NCBI GenBank assembly: GCA_963971225.1
Contig: OZ020270.1
Span: forward strand, 76,028,432-76,092,431
Length of the DNA: 64,000 bases
Source: Melieria omissa
Lineage: Eukaryota > Arthropoda > Insecta > Diptera > Ulidiidae
Reading direction: 5' to 3'
In this document: in pieces, positions 42,305-53,239 of the stretch
Layout of the letters: the number at the start of each line of letters is the position of its first letter
Position numbering within the stretch: the first letter of the stretch is position 1
The notes under the pieces: model-generated
The model's input: only the letters and a program-made list of their open reading frames with translations
Told to the model about the DNA's origin: nothing
Databases searched by the model: none
Translations under genes and position numbers: made by a program

Positions 42305-44104
42305 ATGGATAGAGTTTTACGTGAAAGAAGGCAGCGATATGAACTAGAAATGCATTTTGATTTGGAAAGCGAAGCGGGCGAATCTCCGTGCAATAGTGAC
42401 GATGATTTTGCATTATCAGACGAGGAGAATGATAAAAGTGAAGTTAGCGTGCATTCGGATGAAGACGACATTGAGCCACTTGAGCAAAATTTAGCACAAG
42501 AAAATGCAGCAAATCCTGAAAAGAAATATTTTTCAAAAAATAAGAAAATTGAATATTTATAGCAACCATTTGAAATAAATCGAAGAAATTCATTTCGACG
42601 TGCAGACAATTTCACTTCAGGTAAAAACCTACCCTCTTTGTTATGGGTTCATGTTCATTATATGATTCATTTTTGTTATAATTCAGGTCCAAAAGCATTA
42701 TCAGCTGCTAATATAGTTGATGTTTCGTCTGCATTTCACATGTTCCTTCGACCGGTTCAGAATATTATTTTGAACATGACGAATTTATATGGTGTGCGAA
42801 AGTACAAAGACGAATGGGAAAACATTGATTTGGACACTCTGCACGCATACTTTGGATTGTTGCTGCTTTCTGGTGTGTATCGATCATACGGTGAATGTGT
42901 CACTAAACTGTGGAATGAAGAAACTGGTCGGGCAATATTTAGAGCAACAATGTCTTTGAAAATGTTCAAGCGTATCCATGGTTGCATTCGATTTGATGAC
43001 CGCGAACAACGTATGGCCAACACTGCATCTACAAGTACTTCTGGTCGTGACAAATTGGCACCGATTCGAAATGTATACGATAAATGGAATCATAATTTAA
43101 AAGCTGTATACACACCAGGAAAAAACATTACCGTATATGAACAGTTAATTCCGTATCGTGGGCGATGTCCGTTTCGTCAGTATATTCCATCCAAGCCGGC
43201 GAAATATGGCATCAAAAGCTATGCGACTCAAAAAGCTGGTATGTATACAACACACAAATTTATGTTGTCGGAATCGTAATGCCACTCCTGAACGCAATCT
43301 CGGACGGCGTGTTGTTTTTGATTTGGTGGAAGGACTTTCTGACAGAAATGTAACGTGTGACAACTTTTTCACTTCGTATGAATTGGCAGAAGATTTGCAT
43401 AAGAATCGCATGACTATTTTGGGAACAATAAGGAAAAATAGGACTGAAATTCCTTCAGTTCTACTCGACATGCGTCAAAAGCCAATTTATCATACAGAAG
43501 TTGTATATGAACATAAATTCCAAGCAGTTATGTTGTCATATGTTCCTCGCCGGTACCGATTTGTGACATTGCTCAGTACATACCACAATGTTATCAGCAT
43601 AAATGAGATAGTGAACAGAAGAAACCTAACATCATTGAAGACTACAACACAACCAAGAGTGGAGTTGATACCATGGATCAAATGGTGGCTACGTACACAT
43701 GCAAACGAAAAGTCAATCGGTGGCCAATGGCAGTATTTTGTAACATGCTTGATGTTAGTGCGTTGAATACATTCGTGACGTTCATTGCATTGTTCCCGAA
43801 TTGGAAAAATTCTAAAACGAACCATAATTTTCGTCGTCGCCTTTTTATCGAGCAGCTTGGATTGAATCTCGTTGAAAAACAGATCACTAAACGTAAAAAA
43901 CAACCTCAAAGTAATGATGCTTCCAGTGTTATTCGAAGAATTCGGGGGATTCGCCATTTACCAAGTACATCAAAACGAGACCGATGCTACATCTGCACAT
44001 ATAAAAATAACAAAAATCGTTTTGCCACACGCTGTGAAAAGTGTAGAAATTTCATTTGTGCTGAACATAATTTAAATTTATGTGAAAAATGTACAAATAA
44101 TTGA
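42305..44104 (+). pseudogene. piggyBac transposase, catalytic and frameshift damage
   Basis: The protein begins at 42305 with an acidic region (ESEAGESPCNSDDDFALSDE) and continues after a stop near 42560. The catalytic domain (NIVDVSSAFHMFLRPVQN, LHAYFGLLLLSGVYRSYGE) reaches the first catalytic site, which reads TVYEQL where the family has TVDEQL: tyrosine replaces the catalytic aspartate (about 43136). The frame shifts near 43250. The second site (TCDNFFTSYELA) is intact. After another shift near 43660 the third site reads VDTMDQMVATYTC. The C-terminal cysteine-rich finger (CYICTYKNNKN, CEKCRNFICAEHN) is complete to 44104. PiggyBac enzymes excise precisely at TTAA. This copy cannot. Confidence 0.9.
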
Positions 44105-44137
44105 CAAAAGTTAAAAATGCAATTTTTTTCTAATATA

Positions 44138-44880
44138 TGTTTAAAACCACAGAGCTCGAGTTCTGAAAAGAACTAGCTCGGGTTTAGATCTCAGAAAGTT
44201 TGAACGATTACCGACACAAAAACATTTATTGGTAAAAAGTAGCGAACATATAAAACCTGAAACTGATAAACATTGCGAGAATTGCCTTTTTGAACAATGA
44301 TCGAAAATTAAATATTTATAAACAAAATGAGAATTCGGAATCACATAAATAACAAAATGAAATAATACATGAAATAATATCATGAAATAGGGTTGCCTAC
44401 TGCCGGCGCCACATTATTCCCCCCCAAGTGACGCAGTCACTGATACTTGAGGAATCTTCCTGTTTTAAATTTTTGCTCGGGCCACTTTTGCTTCTCTACC
44501 TTGGGTTCCTCTGTAGACATGTGTGCTACCTTTAGCCGATCCGTGGATACTGTGACCTCTTTTCCTTTAATGTCCAGCTTGAACGTTTTATTCCCTCTGG
44601 ATAAGACTCGGTAGGGGCCTTCGAAGGGTGGAGTTAATGGCGGTTTTATAGCATCTATGCGAAGGAATACATGGGTGCACGTTTCTAAATCTTTCTGTAA
44701 AAAGTAGCGAACATATAAAACCTGAAACTGATAAACATTGCGAGAATTGCCTTTTTGAACAATGATCGAAAATTAAATATTTATAAACAAAATGAGAATT
44801 CGGAATCACATAAATAACAAAATGAAATAATACATGAAATAATATCATGAAATAGGGTTGCCTACTGCCGGCGCCACATA
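44138..44880 (-). mobile_element. LTR-retrotransposon remnant inside piggyBac
   Basis: A 180-bp block (starting GTAGCGAACATATAAAACCT) occurs twice in direct orientation, at about 44231-44410 and 44699-44879, both ending CCGGCGCCACA. Between the copies lies the C-terminal end of an integrase on the minus strand and a C7 run (44420-44426) that on the minus strand is a polypurine tract next to TGTGGCGCCGG. This is a 3' LTR, pol end and partial LTR of a Ty3/gypsy element that has lost the rest of its interior. It is inserted in the 3' part of the piggyBac. Confidence 0.75.
44435..44700 (-). pseudogene. pol: Integrase C-terminal fragment
   Basis: The minus strand reads DLETCTHVFLRIDAIKPPL, then PFEGPYRVLSRGNKTFKLDI, then GKEVTVSTDRLKVAHM, ending GRFLKYQ and a stop. 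The GPY segment with V.VDRLKPA-like sequence is the GPY/F module of Ty3/gypsy integrases. Only this module remains. The family differs from copies A-E. Confidence 0.8.
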
Positions 44881-45257
44881 TGTAATATTCTAATTTTAAT
44901 TTCATTCTAAATCTACCTTTATGAAGTTCAAATGTATTAATATGATAGTAAACAATATAATAAACATAACAAATCACAAAACATAAATGGTTGTTAATTT
45001 TTTTTAGCTTTTTTACAATTAAAAATATATGTGTATGCGCGCGCATACAATGGGACCGATTAGATGTATTTCTCGAGGGACCGATGAGGGTTAAGATACC
45101 GTTATTAATACTTAAGACCCTTTCGCAGAAATATTTAGTTGCAACGAAAATATTCAGCTTAGTCGCATTGACCTTATCATTTTGAAACGCAGTGTATACC
45201 TGTTTCCCTTAAAAGACACTTGTTTTGGACTCATATTGCTCACTGACACATTATTTA

Positions 45258-45587
45258 TAATTAATAATTGATTGGCACGACAGCCCGCTTACGCGAGACT
45301 AAGGCCTAGCTTCCCGCAACCACCCGTGTTGTGCGTGTGAATTTTGTACGCGGGTGGAAGGACCTTCAGTTTTATGCCGGTTCCGAACGGCAGGTTGGGA
45401 GCTTTTTCATAGGCAATTTTTACTCTCAGAGGTTTGCCATTTCCAGCTGAGAGGACAGCCACCGAAAGAGAAAACGAGTTTCCCGTTATTTTTTTTAGGT
45501 GTTACTACATGCAGTATTCGATCTTGCGTCGCTCTGCATGCGACTCGTTGGACCGCGCACTAACCAACTGAGCCACGGCGGCTGTCA
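45258..45587 (-). mobile_element. tRNA-derived SINE (family 1), full length
   Basis: The minus-strand head reads GGCTCAGTTGGTTAGTGCGC (box A) and GATCGAATAC (box B). The tail is (AATTAAT)-rich. A perfect 10-bp duplication ACATTATTTA flanks it (45248-45257 and 45588-45597). It matches 7985-8300 along its length. Confidence 0.88.
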
Positions 45588-45631
45588 ACATTATTTAGTA
45601 TATCTAAAATTATAAACTCTTTAAGATAAAC

Positions 45632-45823
45632 AGTCCTGTCCTCTCAGCTGGAAATGGCAAACCTCTGAGAGTAAAAATTGCTTATGAAAAAGCTCCCAAC
45701 CTGCCGTTCGGAACCTTCCTTCCACCCGCGTACAAATTCAAACGCACAACACGGGTTGTTGCGGGAATCTAGGCCTTAGCCTCGCGTAAGCGGGCTGTCG
45801 TGCCAATTATTTATTAATTATTA
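45632..45823 (+). mobile_element. tRNA-derived SINE (family 1), 5'-truncated
   Basis: It holds the downstream 190 bp of the SINE at 45258-45587 (from CTGTCCTCTCAGCTGGAAAT) in opposite orientation, flanked by AAGATAAAC on both sides (45623-45631 and 45824-45832). Confidence 0.85.
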
Positions 45824-45889
45824 AAGATAAACTGTTGACGAGTTTTTTAATTACAAATCAAAATATCCAAATATTGGTTTCTGATAAAA

Positions 45890-46340
45890 GGGGCGGGTGA
45901 TGTGATACGTACTATGTTGCTGCAAAGTTTCAGTAAAGAAATGGACTGCGCTTGAACCAGATTTGAGTTAAATGGGCAGTGCCACGTCTCCTTGTTCAAT
46001 ACCCGCACCATTCCCTCTCTCGAAAGATATGAATAAATGGTAGTTTCGTACTAAGTTTCATTGCTGAGCGACTTATAGTTTAGCGTATATTTGGGTCACA
46101 AAAAATGTGCCACGCCCTTGTCCTACGCCGATGAAATCTTACCGGTAGAATGACACATTTACGACGGTGGTGCCGCGACCCCTTGTCCAATACCTGCCCC
46201 ATTCCCTCTGTCGAAGGACATTTAAAATTTTTAAATTTAATTGATGTTTGGCTTATGGTTCCAAAATTATCTTCTGAAAATTTGGATTGGTGAAAAAGTG
46301 CCACGCCCCGTTTTCCTAAACTTTTCTTGCATTCAAACCT
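45890..46340. repeat. Dispersed repeat shared with 16690-17450
   Basis: Repeated phrases such as CCATTCCCTCTCTCGAAAG and GTGCCACGCCC match the inverted partner. Within this stretch the phrase CAATACC.GC.CCATTCCCTCT occurs twice (about 45998 and 46188), so it is internally repetitive. Confidence 0.45.
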
Positions 46341-46598
46341 TGTTCTGACAACTCCGAATACAACAAAAAAGAACCAGCCCAGTCCAACGGTTCTGAAGTG
46401 ATTCGCGGTCAAACATGACAGTGATTTTCCGACTTTTCCAATAAAGTTTCCAGAATTTTCTTTTCGCATAAACATAAACTGAGTCAAGACGAATCCAACA
46501 AAAAAAAAACCCTGGAAATCGGCCGTTCCATTTGAGTGTGATGCGCTTACACACATATTGCACACGCGCAACAAAAGTGACACATTTTCTATTATATA

Positions 46599-47328
46599 TC
46601 AGGTGTCCGCCGTTTTCCGATAGGTGGCTGTACCGGCTGAGGCTGGTTGAAATACATAGATGGTAATGCCTTTAAAGTGAGTGTGGACAGTGCCTAACGA
46701 ATTGTCATCGCCGTTTCAGTGACAGTTGTTCTTGTTTTCGTATTATTCATGCTCGAAAATGTCCGTTTATGTGCCCAATTCTCGCCATTTGCGGGAAGTT
46801 TTACTTTTCTGTTACAATTCGAAAAAAAATGCAGCTGAAGCGCATCGAATGCTCTCAGAAACTTACGGTGATGCTGCTCTGAGTGAAAGAACGTGTCGGC
46901 AGTGGTTTCAACGTTTTAAAAATGGAAGAGCGACATGACAAAGTCATCCTCCAACACGACAATGCTCGGCCTCACGTCGCAAAAGTGGTCAAAAAGTACC
47001 TGGAAACGCTGAAATGGGAAGTCTTGCCCCACCCGCCGTATTCCCCAGATGTCGCCCCTTCTGACTTCCACCTATTCCGTTCGATGGCACACGGCCTGGC
47101 AGATCAACATTTTCAATCCTTCGAAGAATTGGAAAAATGGATTGCTTCATGGATAGCGTCAAAAGAAGACTCCTTTTTTCGAGCCGGGATCCGAAAATTG
47201 CCGGAAAGATGGGAGAAAGTTGTCGCTAGCGACGGACAATACTTTGAATAATACATCTGTAAGCACTTTTTCGCAATAAAGCTTTTAATTTTGGAAAAAA
47301 AACGGCGGAAGCAAAGTTGTACACCTGA
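46599..47328 (+). mobile_element. mariner element, internally deleted, 730 bp
   Basis: The terminal repeats start TCAGGTGT and include CCGCCGTTTT on both sides, flanked by TA (46597-46598 and 47329-47330). The transposase keeps the N-terminus and the C-terminal half. Confidence 0.8.
46759..47251 (+). pseudogene. mariner transposase with internal deletion
   Basis: The N-terminal helix-turn-helix region (MSVYVPNSRHLREVLLF, AAEAHRMLSETYGDAALSER, CRQWFQRFKNGR) joins directly to ILQHDNARPHVAKVVKKYL, which contains the second catalytic aspartate. The third follows in PPYSPDVAPSDFHLFRSM. The joint near 46935 removes the region with the first catalytic aspartate and shifts the frame by one. The C-terminus ends ASDGQYFE at 47251, as is normal for the family. 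It is non-functional but may still be mobilised by a related full-length element. Confidence 0.85.
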
Positions 47329-47330
47329 TA

Positions 47331-47750
47331 TATAGAAGAAGTAAGTATATTATTACGAAAATTACTTTCCAAGTTCGTATGCTGGATTGTGCTTGAATCG
47401 TTACAATATATACATTTCTGCATACAAATAATACTACTGTCATGAGTTTGGGTGACAGCACAGCACACTATATGACATTACCCGAAATTGAATTTTCGCG
47501 AAAAAGACATTATAAAAAAACAATAATAATTTTGTTAAGAAGAGCGTACCTCACAAACTCATAATCGATACTACTGATTTTCTTCTGGTTGGCCTCGAAC
47601 TATCTAATAATATTTTTTTTGGTACCTTTTGGGCTTTCAAACTTTATAACCAAAACTTGTGCAAGTACTGCTCAAAGCACTTCATCACACTTACTATAAA
47701 CTATTTAAGCAAAAACATCCAAAATCATGCAGTACGAGTGTTTTAGTTGT
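47331..47750. other. Spacer, nothing recognised
   Basis: AT-rich, with no motif-bearing reading frame. Confidence 0.5.
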
Positions 47751-47759
47751 TATGATGTT

Positions 47760-48163
47760 TTTAGGACGGCCTCGATAGTCCAGCGGGTAGCACGCTGGCT
47801 TCTCATACCAAAGGCCCCAGGTTCGATTCCTGGTTAGGGCTGGTGAAAAACTCGTATATTTCTATAGCTATCCACATGAAGGGAATGAGAATTGCAAGAA
47901 TCGCACAAGTGCGCTCTTGGAAGGCAATGGCAAAACCTCCAAGTGTGAACGAAAAACTGCCAATCGCCGTTCGGATTCGGCGTTAAACTATAGGTCCCCT
48001 CCCTCTTTCCCCATCAGCTTGAAATGTGTGCTGTAACATATGTTGGCAAAAACAGTGTTGCATACACAGTTCAAAAACGGGTGATATATGTGGTATCACA
48101 ATTGGCCTTTCAGGCCTCCAAGTGTGTCTCTCATAGAGGCAGCTACCGCAACCTAACCTAACC
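47760..48163 (+). mobile_element. tRNA-derived SINE (family 2), full length
   Basis: The head (47766-47841) is tRNA-like: box A TAGTCCAGCGGGTAGC, CAT in the anticodon position, and box B GGTTCGATTCC. The body continues to a tail of (CCTAA)-type repeats (ACCTAACCTAACCT). A TATGATGTT duplication flanks it (47751-47759 and 48164-48172). The minus-strand copy at 58612-58898 is a shorter member. Confidence 0.85.
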
Positions 48164-48244
48164 TATGATGTTAAAAAGGTTAATTTTGAAAAAGGTCAAC
48201 GCAAAGCCAAAAATAAGCCACTTATCCGAACATTACCCGAACTT

Positions 48245-49095
48245 ACTTTACACCACCCAAAACCAGGGATGTGGGGAGACTCGTTTTTGGGATAACAGGC
48301 AACATCGGATCTAACGAGGATTAAAATAGATCCTGTTCGCTTGACCCCATTGGAGATTGTTTGTAGGATTGTCTCTCAATCTCCACAGTGCTGTGGCGCT
48401 TTGTGAAGGAGTATGAATGACAAATGGTGATGTCATCCGCAAACGAGTAGATAGTATTTTTCGTCGACAACAACAGGTCGTTGATAAAGATATGAGAAAG
48501 TGTTGGAGAAAGGGCCGAACCCTGTGGCACTGCTGCACTAAGGAAATGCTTTTCCGAGGCTGTGCCGTCTATAGCAACACGAATAGAGCGATCATAGAGC
48601 AAGCTCGTAATCCAACGAGCTAAGATACTACCAACGCCATATGCAATAAGTTTTGACACGAGCGCTTTATGCCACACTCCGTCAAAAACCTTGGAAATAT
48701 CTAATGCAACAACTCTGCTTTCACCGAGGTTTAGAACACTATGGATCCATTTCTCGGTGAATAACGTCTCTCTTCGATCGCTCGCTGTCTTCGAAAGCCG
48801 TACTGGCGGTCACTTAGCAGTCTATTGTGCTCCAGATAGTTCACAAGGTTGAACTTTACAATGCTTTCCATTGCTTTGGAAAGCACCGAACAAATTGCTA
48901 TGGATCGGTAGTTCGCAGGGTCAGTAGTCTTGCCTTCTTTGGGATCTGGTTGAACATTTAAATGCTACATGGTTAAACATGTCGGAAATACACCTGCAGT
49001 GTATGATATGTTGAAAAGTTTGCGTAATGGACAAGCCATTACAAGTAAGGTAGCGCACCTTTTCAAAGCAAGGTCTGGGATGCCGCACAGTGACT
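48245..49095 (-). pseudogene. Jockey/CR1-type LINE, copy 3 (old fragment)
   Basis: It corresponds to 33810-34650 of copy 1, with far more differences. Motifs remain: MWHKALVSKLIAYGVGSI, SAAVPQGSALSPTLS (the glycine of the family's AGVPQG changed) and SFADDITICHSYS. Frame changes and small insertions are numerous. Both ends are missing. Confidence 0.85.
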
Positions 49096-51275
49096 CAATT
49101 TGGCATTTTAGGTTGCGAGAATCATAACTTCTGACCGAATAAAGATAATTGGAAAATTTTGTTTGCTATTGATTATAAATTCATCAGGCTATTGTATTCC
49201 AAAAAAGAAACTCAATCGAGATACAGGTGCTAGAGATACGAGTGCTACATAATACTTTGTCAAAGTTCGGCATACTGTAAATAAGAGTAATGAGAGCAAC
49301 AATGTTTTAGTTGCAAAATTAATGAAAATTTATTAAAAAAGATGAAAAGTAATAAGAATTTTAAGAAATAAGCTGAAAGAGTCAAATTTAAAGATACAAA
49401 TTCACAAATTTTGCTTTCAAAATGAGAACCAGAATTCGAAAAATTTACGTAAAAACTAAATTTTTCTTTGGACAAAAACAATGCTAAAGCTATGACTATA
49501 TTTGATGGGTAGCAAATTGGGTGGGGTGCGAATACTGTTTTTTATTCATATTTGATGGGTAGCACATTGGGTGGGGTGGGAATACTGTTTTTTATTCTTT
49601 TAACACGACCCGGGCTTGCTGGTAAAACTGCTTTCACTATAACGCCTTTCCTTTTCTCCTGATCCTTATTTTATTTTATGATCAAAGCTCCTGACAGGTA
49701 AGTAGTAGTTATTGTTTCCGTTGCCTCCATAAGCTTCCTTCTTTAGTAAATAACGCACAGCCCTGAATTGACTTTTTCGGCCTTCCTTTTGCCGCCTATT
49801 ATGTCGTTGGTTGGCCATCGCTTATGCTACATGCATCTCCTTCATCGAAGTAAATTATTTTTTCCAACAACTCCTCATTACACTCGACAAAATTTAATTT
49901 GGTACGGTTTGCCGCAATCCATTTCAACTTGATAGTGCGATAAGTCCTGGATATCTTTTCTTTAGTCGTAGATGTTTTGGCTGCAGGCAAACTTCCTTCG
50001 ATGTAACCAATTCGACGTAACCAGAACGAACTGCTCCTTTGTCTTCGAAATAGTAAATATTTCAAACAGCTTCGAATTTTTTAAAAACATTTTTGTGCTT
50101 CTTCTTCGGTTTAGTTGCAGTGGCGGAGTTGAAGTGATGTTTAGTTTAAATTGAATTCGAAACTAACTTTACTTACATTCAAATAGCAGGCACTAAGCTT
50201 CTAGTAATAGCAGGTACCTGCAGTTCTTAGGTTTTTACCCGTTGTGAGATTTTTGAACAGCCCAGACACATAAGTGGGTTTTAGACAGTACACATAGATA
50301 TAAGTCTGCTTTTTGTTTGTTTGTTTCAATAACTAATTGGCGCGGTTGAACTCAAAGACTAATGGCGACTGACTGAGTTTTGCTCAAATTAAAAAAAAAT
50401 TGTATGACAGACAGAGTGTTAGTATTTTGATAAAAACTAAAGCATTACATCGAAGGATACATGATAGCTGATTGCCGGAAATGAAAGCCAACTTGTTTTT
50501 CGTACGTGCGAACTGCGCATCCAGCAAAAGTACTCTTTACTTCGAGCTTACAGCAATATACGCCAAAAAAAAGTCGACTTAATATGGAGTTGCAAGCTTG
50601 TATCACATCTTAAATGAGACCGAAATCCAAAATTTGCATGCCCTGGTAACGATTTTAATCGCGTGTAATTGATTAACTATCAAAATCTTGACGAACTTGT
50701 TCGAACGCACGCACCCGAAAGCACAAAATTGCGCGAGGTGGCCACAGCAATATCGCTGTAAAATCCAGTCGGGCAAAATCGGGCACCCGATCTCTTCAGA
50801 GCAGTACTCACAGAAGACTAGTGAACAATTTTCCCAAAGACGGAACCGTGGCAAGTATGGCCTTTTTTTTGAAAGTCTATCGAAAGTTCAAAAAGAGTGA
50901 TAAAAACAGTGCTTCAAGTGAGTGCCTATGAAAAGACAACAACAACAACCAACTTTTTTTATCTATATTTAATTATTTACTACAAATGCCTTCTTTTACG
51001 ATGCTGGTGCAAAAAGTTTCAATTAATTTGCTCCTTTCCGTATTTTAAAACTTCAACTTTGCCGAAAAAGTGCAATTTGCTGATATTATTTCACACTCTA
51101 AAAATTGCTCAACTTTGACGGGCTCTACAAGCAAAACTATTTGTCAAATTTAGTTAAGGTTTTCGGATTTCCAAGGTCCAAGCATTTATCTATCGGACAA
51201 GTATAACAGTTTCCCCCAAATCGAACATGACAAAATCGACTTTTGCAACCTAACATACGTCGGCAGAATCAGCCA
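49096..51275. other. Unassigned DNA, about 2.2 kb
   Basis: Only a 50-bp tandem duplication (49499-49598) and a basic minus-strand frame at 49799-50065 (KTSTTKEKISRTYRTIKLKW) stand out. The latter ends at a stop, has no recognised domain, and may be a chance or decayed frame. Confidence 0.4.
49499..49598. repeat. 50-bp tandem duplication
   Basis: Two adjacent copies of a unit starting TATTTGATGGGTAGC and including ATTGGGTGGGGTG, with only a few differences. Confidence 0.9.
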
Positions 51276-51320
51276 CTGTGCGCCGTACGCCCATACGTCC
51301 ATACGCTCCAATTGTGTTCC
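51276..51320. repeat. Lone end of the TTA-flanked family at 25283-26613
   Basis: CATACGCTCCAATTGTGTTC with upstream CGTACGCCCATACG matches the right terminal repeat of that element. The other end is not found nearby. Confidence 0.6.
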
Positions 51321-51379
51321 TACTATGTTCAATGAAGCGGACATGAAGCATTGACATGCTGAATAAATAAATGCATGTC

Positions 51380-52945
51380 CTACGTTTTATGGAGGTGGCG
51401 CTATTTATTTGATCAAGAAAACGATGGATCGATGTGTATGTGTACGAATCTTGCAGGAAATCGTGCTACCGTATGTCCGTGAAAAAACGCCAATGCTTTG
51501 GGTCTTCCAACAGGATTATAACCTAAAGCATACAAGCAAGGTCGCACGAAAGGGGCTTCGCAAGAGCAGGATTAGGGTTATGGAATGGCTCGCACAATCA
51601 CCAGACTTCAATATAATTAAAAATTTGTGGTGTGACGTGAAGAGAGCAGTTGCTCACAATAATCTTTTAAATAATAATCAACTTTGAGAAGCAGTAGACC
51701 ACGCCTCTAGAGAAAGATATGAAAATTTGGTTATTTCAATGCATCGGCTCTGTGTTGCAGTACACGGTAGGCAGGAAGCATCGATAGGTTGCACAAAAAT
51801 GTCGACGAAAACTGTAATCGAGGTTGTATTTGTTGATGATTATAGGTGAAAAATCCGTTCGAATTGAAATCCGGCCTGCTTCTTCTCAAAAGCTATACAT
51901 ATTTTTATATTTCGAATCGGGACAATTTGTAACACAGGACAACAAAAAACACTTTTTTTCTGTTGCATGGAGTGTTTCTACTGTTTCTTACTAATTTGGG
52001 TGCGCTGATTTCGAATCTACCCTCAGATTTTTTCTAGCAGCTCTAGTTAGTGAGATATAGGTACCGTGACATTTTTTCTTAATTTAATTTTCTTATTCTT
52101 AAAATTCCTCAAAATATGCTCTCTTTACGTTCCATTTATGATCTGAAATACATGCAAAAAACAAAAAGAATAAAAGAAAAATAAATAAAAGCTTTGAATA
52201 TTTTGAGGCCCCAAATTGTTTAAGGAAAAAGTATGAAAAGTGATGAAAATGGCTATGGTACATTATTGCTATTATTTCGATGCGAATGTGAATTCCGGCA
52301 AATAATTTGGCTGTGTTGTATTGCTTGATGTGTCGGCTTTCATTTTACACCAAATCGTTAACTGATTTACAAAAAATGTGTATGTTTTTAACCATCAAAG
52401 GAAACCCCTTAAAATTCAATATTTTCCGACTTTGAGGTCCAATTACCGCGGCATTTTAAAACTTATAAAAATAAGTTGCATCGGAAAAGAAGCCGTGTGG
52501 TGTTGTTAATGCGATAATGTAAAAATCATGCCAATCAATTTTTTGGTTTAGAAATTACGATCAAAAATACGGAAAAAGTAGAGGAAAAACTGAAAAAATG
52601 ACACGGTACCTATATCTCACTAACTAGAGCTGCTAGAAAAAATCTGAGGGTAGATTCGAAATCAGCGCACCCAAATTAGTAAGAAACAGTAGAAACACTC
52701 CATGCAACAGAAAAAAAGTGTTTTTTGTTGTCCTGTGTTACAAATTGTCCCGATTCGAAATATAAAAATATGTATAACTTTTGAGAAGAAGCAGGTCGGA
52801 TTTCAATTCGAACGGATTTTTCACCTATAATCATCAACAAATACAACCCCGATTACAGTTTTCGTCGACATTTTTGTGCAACCTATCGATGCTTCCTGCC
52901 TACCGTGAGTAATAGCCAAACAACAGTCACGCAACTAAATATTAA
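51380..52945 (+). pseudogene. Tc1-type transposase fragment, interrupted
   Basis: The frame at 51409-51687 reads MLWVFQQDYNLKHTSKVARK (second catalytic aspartate) and MEWLAQSPDFNIIKNLWCDV. The family has IEN after NP, so the catalytic glutamate is lysine here. The C-terminal region continues to LVISMHRLCVAV at 51759 and is cut by the 1,145-bp element at 51763-52907. It resumes with IAKQQSRN and a stop once one AGTA copy is discounted. It is a non-functional relic with no clear terminal repeats. Confidence 0.75.
51763..52907. mobile_element. Element with about 315-bp terminal inverted repeats
   Basis: The ends are CACGGTAGGCAGGAAGCATC and its complement. Near-perfect inversion runs over 51763-52078 and 52592-52907, with a unique centre of about 510 bp. 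AGTA lies on both sides (51759-51762 and 52908-52911), a probable 4-bp duplication. No protein is encoded. It interrupts a Tc1 transposase frame. Confidence 0.75.
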
Positions 52946-53239
52946 TTTGAAGAAACATTCCGTTATTACTATTTAACCACAAAATCTTTTAAAATGAAAC
53001 ACAATTGTTGCTTCATTTTTATGAAAGTAAAGCGAACTACTATTTTTTTGACCGTCCATATTTTGGAGCTTTTGACGCATTTAATTTAAATCAAACCAAA
53101 CTGAGTTTAATTCTTAAGTTTTCTTTTATGATTGCATTGTTAACACAAATAACTTGTTAAAAAAAATACAAAGTAAATATTTGTAATAAAAAGCAGATTA
53201 TTTTTTCTTAATTTTCTTTTCCTTGTATGCGTACTACTA

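Larger units (their letters stand above)
41930..45090 (+). mobile_element. piggyBac transposon, full length but inactive
   Basis: The perfect terminal repeat CCCTCATCGGTCC occurs at both ends, flanked by TTAA (41926-41929 and 45091-45094). Subterminal palindromic repeats TATGCGCACGCATA (left) and TATGCGCGCGCATA (right) are visible, with a third similar site near 42121. The 3,161 bp include a transposase gene (42305-44104) and an LTR-element remnant (44138-44880) before the right end. Confidence 0.92.

Noticed and set aside
46080..46583. Minus-strand frame of 167 codons
   Set aside because: It spans a dispersed non-coding repeat and AT-rich DNA with no conserved motif. Composition looks random.
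47766..47841. Possible functional tRNA gene with CAU anticodon
   Set aside because: The head lies in a 404-bp repeat with target duplications and recurs at 26983 and 58898. The acceptor stem pairs poorly. It is a SINE head.
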